Below are positions 24,555 to 35,700 of a stretch of 64,000 nt of DNA, piece by piece (positions within the stretch are counted from its first letter, which is position 1; each line of letters opens with the position of its first letter). This DNA comes from Sabellastarte sp. h YS-2021 (Eukaryota > Annelida > Polychaeta > Sabellida > Sabellidae). The notes under the pieces are model-generated. The model saw only the letters and a list, made by a program, of their open reading frames with translations, searched no databases and was not told where the DNA came from. The DNA lies in contig OZ024930.1 of the NCBI GenBank assembly GCA_964017235.1, forward strand, positions 30,942,614 to 31,006,613. Reading direction: 5' to 3'. Both the position numbers and the translations under genes were made by a program.

Positions 24555-25095
24555 GAAAAATGCTATCCTGTCTGTATCTCAGAAACTGTAAGGTGTAGGA
24601 CGTTGATACTAGGTAGGGACATTGCCATTGGATAGGGGTCTGCAAAGTCATATTGTGACCTCGATTTCACCTTCAACCTATCGCAGTGAATCCAACCTTT
24701 AAAATTTTGTCTGGTTTACATATAAGAAACCATAAGGTTTGCTTGCTAGAGATAATTTTTGGGGAGTAGGTGTGCAGCATTTTGGTGTGGCCTCGATTTG
24801 ACTTTTGACTATATCATAGTGACATTTACATTTAAAATATTGTCTGGGCTTTATCTCGAACACAGTAAGGTATAACAATTTGATACTTGGTAAGAAAATT
24901 AGATATAAGGCACGGTTTTGCAATGCCATGGTTTTACGTTGGTTTGGCCTTTCATCTTGTTGTAGTGACCTTGACCTTTAAAGTATTGTCCAGGATATAT
25001 CACAGAAACTGCAACGTGTATAAAGTTGATACTCTGTAGGGACATCAGTTGAGGGATAGAGATGTGCAATTTATAGTATGACCCTAGTATGACCT
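24555..25095. repeat. degenerate tandem repeat, about 135-145 bp, four copies
   Basis: Blocks of the type TTGTCTGG-TATATC-AGAAAC-GTAAGGTGTA start near 24567, 24706, 24840 and 24986. Each is followed by a GTTGATACT-TAGG block and a GTGACCTTGA-type block. Confidence 0.78.
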
Positions 25096-25325
25096 TGACT
25101 AAGCCAGATTTTTTTCAGCGCCATATTTGAGACATTTATAATGATATATGGATTGATGCAACTGATTAGTTTATGTACTTTTACCTAATTGTCCTATATC
25201 CGTGGACATAGTTATCCATTGTTCAATTACGACAATTTACAGATTCACAACTTTTAGTTTACTAAATTAGTGATGTCATCTTGCTATTGAGTTGTCTTGC
25301 TTTGGGATTTATTTATTTTGGTATA

Positions 25326-25607
25326 GTGTTATTTCTTTGGCGCCTTTAAATCAATTACATTGTCTGTTCTGAAGTCTCCTGATCTTTGTACTGTTTCACA
25401 TATTCTATATCTCATGGCTGTGTTATTTCTTTGGTGCCTTTAAATCAATTACATTGTCTGTTCTGAAGTCTCCTGATCTTTGTACTGTTTCACATATTCT
25501 ATATCTCATGGCTGTGTTATTTCTTTGGCGCCTTTAAATCAATTACATTGTCTGTTCTGAAGTCTCCTGATCTTTGTACTGTTTCACATATTCTATATCT
25601 CATGGCT
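25326..25607. repeat. 94-bp tandem repeat, three near-identical copies
   Basis: GTGTTATTTCTTTGGCGCCT begins copies at 25326, 25420 and 25514. Only one substitution (GGCGCC against GGTGCC in the middle copy) was noticed. Confidence 0.93.
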
Positions 25608-25919
25608 GTGGGGAACGGGCATCTCTGATGCTATGTGTTACACATATCTTAACCCAGCCTTTTCAGCACAAAGCTTAGCGTTAAAATGTATACAACTTAC
25701 ATCTTTGTGTAGAGAAGCAACATGAACATACCAATAATTTTATTGGTCATAGAGCTTATTGTTGAGCGTATCACGAAAGGCTGGAGTGTAATGAAGGGGA
25801 TCATTCAAACTTGCAAGGTTTGTCAACTTTTTCTAAAGGCAGTAGCAACTTACTTTTAACTGTAATAACCTATCTTGTTCGGTCTTCAGTTTCACTCCAG
25901 GTGAGATATCTATTTATCT

Positions 25920-26950
25920 CCTGCCAGTGCTCAAAGGCCATGGTCGGGAGATTATAAAATGCATTTCGTACGTGCATCCGTGTGTCTCTCCGTCCATTCG
26001 TCACATTTTTACATAAACCTTAACATCTCATTCACTTGTAAAGATTTCTTAACAAAATATGCAGGGAATATTTATAGCTATGAAAACATGTCTGTACAAA
26101 ATTTTGGCCTCATTTAAAAAAAATGGCCGTCACCAAGTGTTTGAAAATCATAAAAATGTTCTATATCTTATATTGCAGCTAGCTTCAATATATATGGCTA
26201 GGAAAGCTACTCTGATAGTAATTCATTGCCTAGTTGCAAAACCAAATGGCCGCCATATCACATGTTCAGTGTCAAATGGGGTTATCCTATTAAAACGGCC
26301 TTATACCTCATTTACCATTGCTCCTAGGGGCTTGGAATGTAAAAACAAATTGTAGGAAGTCATGGCCTGGGAACCCTTCCCAAGTATTGAAAAATTAATG
26401 ACCTTTGACCCCTGCTTCAAGGTTAAAGTGTGTCATCACACTAAAACATCCTTATATCTCCTTTATTATTGGTGCCAGGGCTTCAGAATGTAAAAACAGA
26501 CCATGGGGAGTCCTGGTCTGCAAATGTCTTGCCTGTCAAGAAATTTGGCCTCATTTTGAAAAACAAAATGGCTGCCATATCCAATTATTTCAAAATCATT
26601 AAGATAATGTAAAACTTGATATATTTCAGCTAGGTTAATCGAATTTGCACATAAGATATATGGCTACTAACGTTATTCTCATTTAGGCTCGTGTCAAAAA
26701 CACAATGTCCTCCATGTGTAATGTTTAATGTCAAATGGGATTATCCTATTAAAATACCTTATCATTGCTACTATGGGTTTGGAATGTGAAAATTACTTAT
26801 AGAAAGTCATGTCCTGGGAATCTTTTCCAATTACTGATTTTTACCTTTGACCCCTTATTCAGTGTCAAGTGGGGTCATCTTGCTACAAAGGATTTATATC
26901 TCCCTTAGTTCTCTATTATTATTGATCCTAAGGTGGGAGATAATCACTAG
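25920..26950 (+). repeat. interspersed repeat with two diverged tandem units of about 445 bp
   Basis: Anchors TTGGCCTCATTT (26103 and 26545), ATGGCCG or ATGGCTG, TATATGGCTA, CTTGGAATGTAAAA or GTTTGGAATGTGAAA, AAGTCATGGCCTGGGAA, and CCTTTGACCCC recur about 445 bp apart. A related single unit lies inverted at 62750-62960. No coding capacity. Confidence 0.75.
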
Positions 26951-26954
26951 CTTC

Positions 26955-29470
26955 ACTAGTAACAGTAGAAGTATTTTTTGCAAATGAATGTAAGTTGTAC
27001 CAGCCCCCCTGACAATTGCACAAGAGTGGTTGGTGCTTACTGTTGGGCTTTTTTTAGATATCATAGGATTGGCAGATGGTTGAATTCAGAAGACAGGACA
27101 CTAATATTATGAAAAGTTTGGTTACAACAGTGAGGTCACAGTCTCTTTTAAAATATCTTGTTATTATTTATCGACAGCCGGAAGAAATCAAAACCCCAAG
27201 TGGCACACATGATGCTGCGTTAATAAACTTGTATGCCATAATAGTAACTTGAATCTTAAGTGCCATATAAGTGGTCAAAGGCGACCTTCACCAGACCAAA
27301 ACCTGTCCAGGTTTGTGTCCCCATGCCAAAATCACCACAAACACAAAAGGACATGTAAGGTTTGGTTATGAAACTTTATTATTACAATTCTTAATTTATA
27401 CAAATTCTATATACCATGAAGAGTAGTTACACTGTAAATCTGTAAATTATAATAAAGAGCAACATGAATAACAATCATTACAGAAATTACTATTTAGCAC
27501 TAGAAAGTATCAAATAATGAAGTTGATGCAAGTTGACACAAATATCGGTTATAGTAGGTCAGTACCAATTATTAATATAGGATATATATTAATGTAGAAG
27601 CATCTGTACACAAATTTTTATGAGGTTCCACACTTGGGAACCAGAAAGATAGTCAGTTCTTGGACAAATAATAGTTACTCAAAATGAGTTTGGAAATCTG
27701 TATAAAGTGAAACAGTAATTGAATTGAAAAGGAATGGATGTTAGCGGAGACAAGATGGTCGCTTGGGTCGTTCAGGCGACCCAAGTGTCAGTCCTCCCCC
27801 CAGGTCAGGGCTTGTAATGGTATGGGTACTGTAAGCCCTCAGGCTATTGTTAAACAGGGTTAGGTAATCAGTCTAATGCTCTTACATAAGGTCATTGCTT
27901 CATTTCTGGGGTTCTGGGCTCCCTGCCTAATTTCCCCAGTAACTGGGAAAATAGAAGGAAATAGAAGGCTTGTTTAGTATTGGACAAACAGCAGTTATTT
28001 AAATTGATTTTGTAATTCCATTTTATTGATTTCAATTGAATAAAAAGTCAACCATACGGATAAACCTCAATATCTTTAAAATGATTACAATAAAATAAGT
28101 ACGTCAATGCACAGACAAGTAATTTCAATTGGTGTGTAACCAACTTATAGTTGAACAAACTCTGGAATGGAGACAAGTGGAGCAAAGTTGATTGAGTCAC
28201 ATGTAAGCAATATGTGAACTGTATGACATAACTGTTACTGGCAGTAGGGAACATATTCCTTATGAAGGCTTGTAATGTTATGTCCCATGTAAGGAAGATG
28301 ATTGTTCATAGGCCTAGAGCTTCTCTTATATCCCATCGTATGTGTATACACGTAAGTGTGCTACAAATATTGTTGAAAAATATGAGTGAAGCCTGGTAGT
28401 GGGATAGTTGAGATTTGCACGTGCAAACAAGGTGTATTCTCCCAACAAGAGTGTCACTACTTGAATATCAAAGAACGGTCTTCGACTAGCTACAGGCCAT
28501 ACAGTGAGTTAGTATACTTGTAAGGTACATGCGAGTGTATTATACAGCACGTACAAACCCTACAAGTAAATGGGGAGCACTTGCAACACCAGTAAGGAGA
28601 ATGCATGTGCCCAAGCCTCTCATAAATTTCCCTTGAGACACGGATGGGTTTTTAGCCATACTGCATGTGTGCAGAGAATAATACCAATTTTGATTGCGTT
28701 GGACTGCGACCATGATATTCTGTTATAAAATCACATGTGTAGCCTTAGTATCCCTTGCAAATTAACTTTTTCTCTCTAACCAGGACGTACGTGCATGTAC
28801 GATGGGGTTAAGCCACAGAGAGGCTTAAGCAGAATGTGTCAGTATGGTGCAGGTAAAACTGATGGTACCTCAAAGTGGCAGAATGTGGAGAACAAGGCAC
28901 ACCAAACATTGTATATAAATGTCATATTTTTACATTTTGAATTGTGTCATCACAATTCACAGTCCTAACATGATAAAACATGAAGGGCACAGCAATGGCT
29001 TGGATCTAAAAAACTGACCCCTTAGCCTACGTACATGTTTGTGACATGTGATTTGCAATTTGTGTCATGCAAAGTTTTGTCAACATGCATTTTAATTTCT
29101 ACAAAATACACTGACAATTTACCAATGTGACATAAATTTCCCCTCTCAGAGCCCCCCAAAAAATTGCTGTTGCAGAGCGGATGTCAGGTGTCACAAAATC
29201 GGACATATGAACACAACCAAACCTACTGATGAAGTTGGCAAAAATTGCTGCCGCAAATTGGACACCAGATACATGTGTAAAGTTAGACTTATTGGTTTGT
29301 CTCTCCACAGTTTTGGGGAATTAAAAAATATCCACGTCTCTAAAGGGGGGTACATTGGTGCACCTTGTATGTGTGAAGTATGTGGGTGGTGGTGGTGGGG
29401 GGTGACGGTGGGGCTTACGTGAAAATTTTGGGTATGATAGTCAGTCCACAGACCCTTTTAAAATGTCAAA
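26955..29470. other. unassigned intergenic DNA downstream of the right channel gene
   Basis: No exon, transposon end or tandem array recognised in 2.5 kb, apart from generic AT-rich stretches. The right end includes the 3' UTR of the right channel gene. Confidence 0.4.
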
Positions 29471-29476
29471 CTATTA

Positions 29477-29482
29477 TTTATT
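29477..29482 (-). promoter_or_regulatory. candidate polyadenylation signal of the right channel gene
   Basis: AATAAA on the minus strand about 102 bases after the stop codon at 29584. Confidence 0.55.
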
Positions 29483-29583
29483 TGGAATATATTCAATTGA
29501 ACACTGTGAGTGAATATGACCATGTGTGATAGGTGTACAAAAAAACCTGCAGGAATGACTATATTTGTGTGTTTTAATAGATT

Positions 29584-29729
29584 TTAGTCATCATAAACCA
29601 TCTTTTTCTCCTTCACTGTGTTATTCTTCTTGCAGAAAGATGTGAGGAGTACCACAGTAAATTCCAGCAGCTCGGTCAGTGTCAACAGGCTGGCGCCCAG
29701 AAACAGACCCATGTAGCCTCCAATCTCAG
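29584..29729 (-). CDS. right channel gene, exon 8 (TM2 and stop)
   Basis: 146 nt after acceptor TATGTAG|CTGAG. Encodes EIGGYMGLFLGASLLTLTEL and the rest of TM2, then a short basic tail and TAA at 29586-29584. GAS is the pore filter motif. Confidence 0.95.
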
Positions 29730-32700
29730 CTACATAAGTATCAATATTCATGAATTAGACATTATAATTAAAATATTATACAGGTAGAGTAGAGTTATTA
29801 AATTTGAAGGTCATATAGGCCACTACCAGTAGGTTTCTTTTTCACAAAAGGACAATCTTGACACCAAAAATATGCATTGATTAACATTCAAAAGACTCTT
29901 TAACGGTCGATTATACAATTTCTTATTTGAATGAACAAATTTACAAGTGATCAGTCAACACAGACTTCACAAATAATAGTTTTACATAACTGTTCCAGGC
30001 TGAATAGAATTTTCATTCATTCTTTATGTCATATTTGTTGCTATTTAAATATTAGCCAAATTACAAACACACGCAGTATCACTCACCTGAAAAGTTGGCA
30101 AATGTGTAGGCGGGAACTTGCTCAGTAATAGTAGTTAACAAAGTGTCAAAATAGATCCTTAAATAAACCACGGACTCTCTACAAGTATAAATATATATTT
30201 TGTCACTGTGGCTTTTTCTCAGTGTGCACTAGCCAAAGTGCAAGGTCTATTTTCATAGCCATAAAGGCAAAGCCAAGCAGAAATCAAAGACAGCTATAAC
30301 GTGTTACCTAGACATTAAGTATGTGTTGATTTATTATTTGTGATTTGTGACATGTTGTTAACGTGGTGAACAATTTTGTCCATGCAAATTTGAAAAAATA
30401 TATATTGCATATCTGCATACAAATGAAAAAACATTGCTCACATTATAACAAAAGGTTGAAAATTTGAAACCACAAGTCATATAGATAGGAAGAGAGAGTT
30501 CATCCTTTATAACTTGTCATCACTTGTTTTGATTTACTAACTTACCTGTATTGTTCTGCAGAGAGTGTTAATCCATAGTTCTCATTGTAAAAAGAAGAAG
30601 CATAGGTTGAAGGGAACAGCATCTGTGAGTGTTTCACATCATAGTTGACTTCAGAACAGTTATGCAGACAGCCGCAGGATGCCTCTATGCTTTTATTTGA
30701 CCAATATTCGGCTGAAACAAATTTATATTAATCATACGAAATGTCTTCTACTTCAACTTGGTGTAGTGCTTGTATATAAGTTTTTACCCAGGGTTAATCA
30801 CAGATACTTTGAACCCTTTCTGATATACAGACAACACTTGTCAAAGTCAATCTGATGGTATGTTTCTTGAGGTCCCCCAGTGCTTCAGTTTTCAAGTCTC
30901 GAAAGCATTTTGGCCTCAGGTTTTTAAGTATGATGCACCTATAATTTGGAACAACCTCCCTGACGTGGTCCACGCTGCAAATTCACTTACCTCCTTCAGG
31001 TCAAGGCTGAAGTTTTACCTCTTTGGAAAAGCATATCCAGCCTAATTTTCCATTCTTCTCCTTCTCTCTCCACGGTGCTGACCCCTGCAATGTCTCTGGC
31101 TTATGAATATTGAACAAAGTTGTTTTGGTGTGATGCTCCTTGAGTTTGTCTTTTGACAGAGATTATGATAGACCAGAGGTATTGCTGACATTGTGGTAGG
31201 CTGAGCTTGAATTTATTTGAATTTATCTAAACCACTTGGCTACCTATGTCTGTTATCAATCAAATGACTTGCTTTGAAACACAGAGGATTCTGATCAGTT
31301 TTGCGCTACCAGGTATAAGGTCACTTTCAACACACTTTACAGGTACTATCATCTGCCTGAAGATGGAAAGCCATGTAAGAGGTACTGGGCTGTATGATGC
31401 TGCAGTTAACGTGTTAGGATGTGGTATATATGATGTACTGGAATGGTACTTGTACAACAGCAGTGACTTCTGCTATACCCTGTGTCTGAAGGCCTGGTGA
31501 AGTAGTTACAGTAGGTTAAGAGTCTCAGTCTAAAAATTGTCAGTCACCAGGGCAATAAGTTAGAGGAGTTTGTGATACGATGAAAAGCAATGAAGACACA
31601 TACTTTATTTTGGGACAACTGAGCCTTTTATTTTACATATAACATTCTAACAACAGCAACTATATTAGTAGGTTACATACACATTACACTGGACATAAAA
31701 GGACCCAACATAGAAATAAAATAAATGACATTAAGATGTATGGTAAACTAAGAGACTAAAATGAAGTACTTTACGTATACAGTCTGTACAGAAACTTGAA
31801 ACAGCGTTACCAGACTTGGTGTGGCTGGTCACATAACTGGTTTGCAGTGTAGTGACAAAGAAATACCTGACCTGTGAGAAGGTGTGGTACAGGGGAGGAG
31901 GGTGGGTGTTTTAACCCTTCAGTGACAAAATTAAGAATGAGGGCCCCAGATGCAGAAGGCTTGGGTGGAGGCAATGGCGGGAAAATAGTTCAATAGCTGA
32001 CACATTGTATTAACAGAACTCGACATGACACTAATTGAAGTAGATGTGACACTTCTGACCCTGCTAGACTGATAAGTTGTGCAGGCAACAACAACAACAG
32101 TCACCGGGGCAATAAGTTAGAGGAGTTTGTGATACGATGAAAAGCAATGAAGACACATACTTTATTTTGGGACAACTGAGCCTTTTATTTTACATATAAC
32201 ATTCTAACAACAGCAACTATATTAGTAGGTTACATACACATTACACTGGACATAAAAGGACCCAGACCCATTATGTAGGTAAATGTAGTTGAAATGTTGT
32301 GGCAACCGTAGCAGATGCTTTTGGTGTGAACTTAAAGTAAGTGTGGATGGCATTAGAGGACCACCCCCCATGGGCCTTAAGGTTTTGCAAAGGGACATCA
32401 TGATCTGCTGCCCAGGAAACAGCAGACCTTCTAAAAGCATGAAACCCAAAATGGGAAGGGTCAAGCTTGAGAGACAAGAGAAGCCTGGAGAGGGTGGCAC
32501 TGACCATAGGGGCAGAGATAGGAGACAAGGAGGGAGGGGACACAAACAGGGGGGAAGAGGGGGAACCAGGGATGGAAGATAGGAGGAATTTTAGTGCCCT
32601 GACAGGACAGAGAGGGGAAGCAGGGAGGGAGGGAATTTGTACCACTTGATGTTTTGAAGATGATTGCATGGATTTGGCCCATTTAACAATGACATGAGCC

Positions 32701-35700
32701 CCAGGGGGCCCAAATATGATATCACCCCTGGTGAAGTTCCGAGTGGGGTCAAACTTGGAGGCAGATGAGGGGGCCAGATTAGAGAGACGAAGAAAAGCAA
32801 AGTAGGCCAAGAGGAAGATGGCTTTGTAAATGAAGCCAGAAGGAAAGGTGTCACAAGCCTTAACCAGGTTGAGAAGGACAGGGATGGAGAAGTTAGCTTT
32901 AAACTTAGGTGTGTACGGGGAATTAATAGCTACAGATTTTGTGAAAAGATGAACCTTTCTATGAGCAAGTGAGGCATACGGAACGTCGAGGAGATGGAAG
33001 TAGTGACGCAATACGGACACGTACGTATTGAGAGAATGAGCCCTAGATCCATTACGGACCAAGAACTCCAGGAAAGCTAAAATTGAGTCTAATTCATGCA
33101 ATGGAAGTTGAAAGTAGGAAGTGAAGGCTAGAAACAGGCTAAACTTGTCCCTGTAGGCCTGTGATGTGCGTGGTCTGAGGCCAGATGCAATCCTGGAGTA
33201 CGCAGCCTCAATCAGTGACTTGACAGGACCTACAATTAAATAAACAAATTGGGGTAAAAATATTGCCCTTTTACAGGCCACCATACACATTCATTAAACA
33301 ACCAGCCCTTAAGTAAACCTCTTTCAAACACTCTGGACAGTATGTCCGCCTTTACATTGTCTTTGCCTGGAATATGTGTACATTCTAGCTTAATATCATA
33401 AGTAGCTAGCAATAGCCATATTGATCTAGCAACTTGCTGCATGTAAATGTATTTGATTTTCCCATGATTTAAAGCATGCACTACCGCTTTATTGTCAATA
33501 TAAAACTTGTCCCACTGGCCTGTCCAGTACTTGGCAAAGGTTCGAAATGCAATGAGGACATTAAGTAGCTCTAGTTGGGTGATGCTGAGACCCTGAGTAG
33601 CCAGAAGGTGCCTAGAAACAGCATAGACATTTTTATCCCAGCATAAACCCATGCCCGACAGAGAGGCGTCAATAAACACGTCAAGCTTCACTCTTGCATC
33701 ATTAAACATAACTTTGCCGTTCGCTTTAGATAAAAACTGGACAAACCAGGAGAGGTCCTGCTTCATTTCTTTTGTGAGAATGATACGACCAGTAGCATTT
33801 CTGAGGCTATTAAGTAGCCTATTGACAAAAAATCTAGCAGCATGAACACACCTGTGTACATACAATAGCTTGCCAAGCAAGCTTTGCAACTGTTTTTTCG
33901 ACATATGTGACCTGGTAAGAAACAGTCTACAAGTATCTACAGTTTGTATTATTTTCTCATGTGGGATTGTGAGCTGATGCGCGTCAACATCAACCTGAAT
34001 GCCCATGCAGGTAAGGACCCTAGTGGGAGGAACAACCTTCTTGGGGTTAACTGGAATTCCCAGGAACTCAAACAGTGAGTACAAAGTGTCAAAATCTTTG
34101 TCTGCACAATGACGTGGGTGTATTGCTATTACATCATCAATATAGTTGCGTATAATGACGCCATGTGACGCCATGACGTAGCGAATGACGTCTGTCATAC
34201 GTTGGCACAGCGCACTTCCGGTACGCATCCCCATGGGTATGCTTATGTCCAGATACGAATTTCCTTTCCACTTTAGACCCAGGAGATCATAGTCTAGGGG
34301 GTCAACCCGTAAATTCCGGAACGCCCTTGATATGTCTATCTTGGACAACAAGACATCACCCCCCAAAGCGTCAACTGCGTCAACTATGTCCTGTACTGAT
34401 GGATATTTCAGAGAGTACGGAACCCCGTCATATATTTCATTAGAAATGTGATCATTAACTGCTTGACCCCAAGGGTGACTAAGGTTTACAATGACGCGTC
34501 TGGTGTCATCAGTTTTTGGCCTTGATAAAATTGGGGAGTAGTGTATGTCAAATGGAAAATTCTCACAAGGCCCCACAATGGCCCTATTCTTCAACTCTTT
34601 TACAAAGTATGCATCAATATCATCTGGAAATTGATTTGTCGATGGGTGGTTCACAACATTATTATTAAACACAAAAGACTTCCTATCTACACACAGAGGA
34701 AACCCGTATTCTAGGTATTCCAGTAACAACTTGTCATAGTAATTAACACATAAGGCTCTCCAGTTGGCAATATTGAAATCAGTGGGTACTTTAACTCTAG
34801 CCCGTTGGTAATTATAGCACCCAGTAGCTGATACTGTCAAATGGGCTTCAGACGCCCATTGTACAAGATTCTTTTGGTCTAATATAACAGGGGGGGGGGG
34901 GGGGGGGGGGTGAACAAAGGGGCTGGCACATGTGCCAAGGTAATAAAACCAAATTGCTTATTGACACCATTGTCCCACCTTCCTACCCCTTCCACAGTGT
35001 TATGAATAAAGCACCAATTAATGCCTTTTGATACACAATTACATAATTTTTCAATCAATTGTGTTTCAGAACACGCCTTGTTGTGATTTGACACATTTGA
35101 CACGTCAACTTTAACATTACTTATGTCATCTGACAACTTTGTGTAACTATCACAAGAACCATTTGAAGCCTGAAATACTTTTGACGGTGTTAAATGCCCA
35201 GTGTCATTAGCATGAAAATTTCCACAACTAAAATATGAATTTACAAGACTGTTTTTGCTAGCAGTGACACTTGTGTGGCTATGACCAGAAAAATTTGAAT
35301 TTTTACATACTTTTAACAATGTCATATGACCCATATCATTAGCATTGACCTGATTACGACAAAAATTAGAATTTATAAGTCTGTTTGTATTAACTGTTCG
35401 AAATTTAACTTGAGTTCACTTTGGTTTGTCCTTCCCTGTTCTGCTGTCCGGCGACGCAGGCAGTCCTGCACTTTATGATAGAAGAAGCGTCCCACTTCCT
35501 TAAAGCAATATGAACAAGCATGCTTGCAAATTTGGCCAGCTACCACATGGTCAGAAGAAAACTTACACTCATTTTTATTAAAATCTTCACAAATCTTGTC
35601 CTTGTTTGAGCTCTTATTGTCCTTTGTGTTGGGGGGGTTGGTTTTGGCTGAGATAACGCGAGCTGTGTTCCGGATCCGTATTTTTTCCACCGCATCTGGA

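Noticed and set aside
28048..28254. Small minus-strand protein
   Set aside because: No recognised domain, no splice context and no supporting neighbour; left as unassigned intergenic DNA.
32289..32682. Plus-strand ORFs rich in Gly, Arg and Glu
   Set aside because: They are shadows of the recombinase ORF on the opposite strand.
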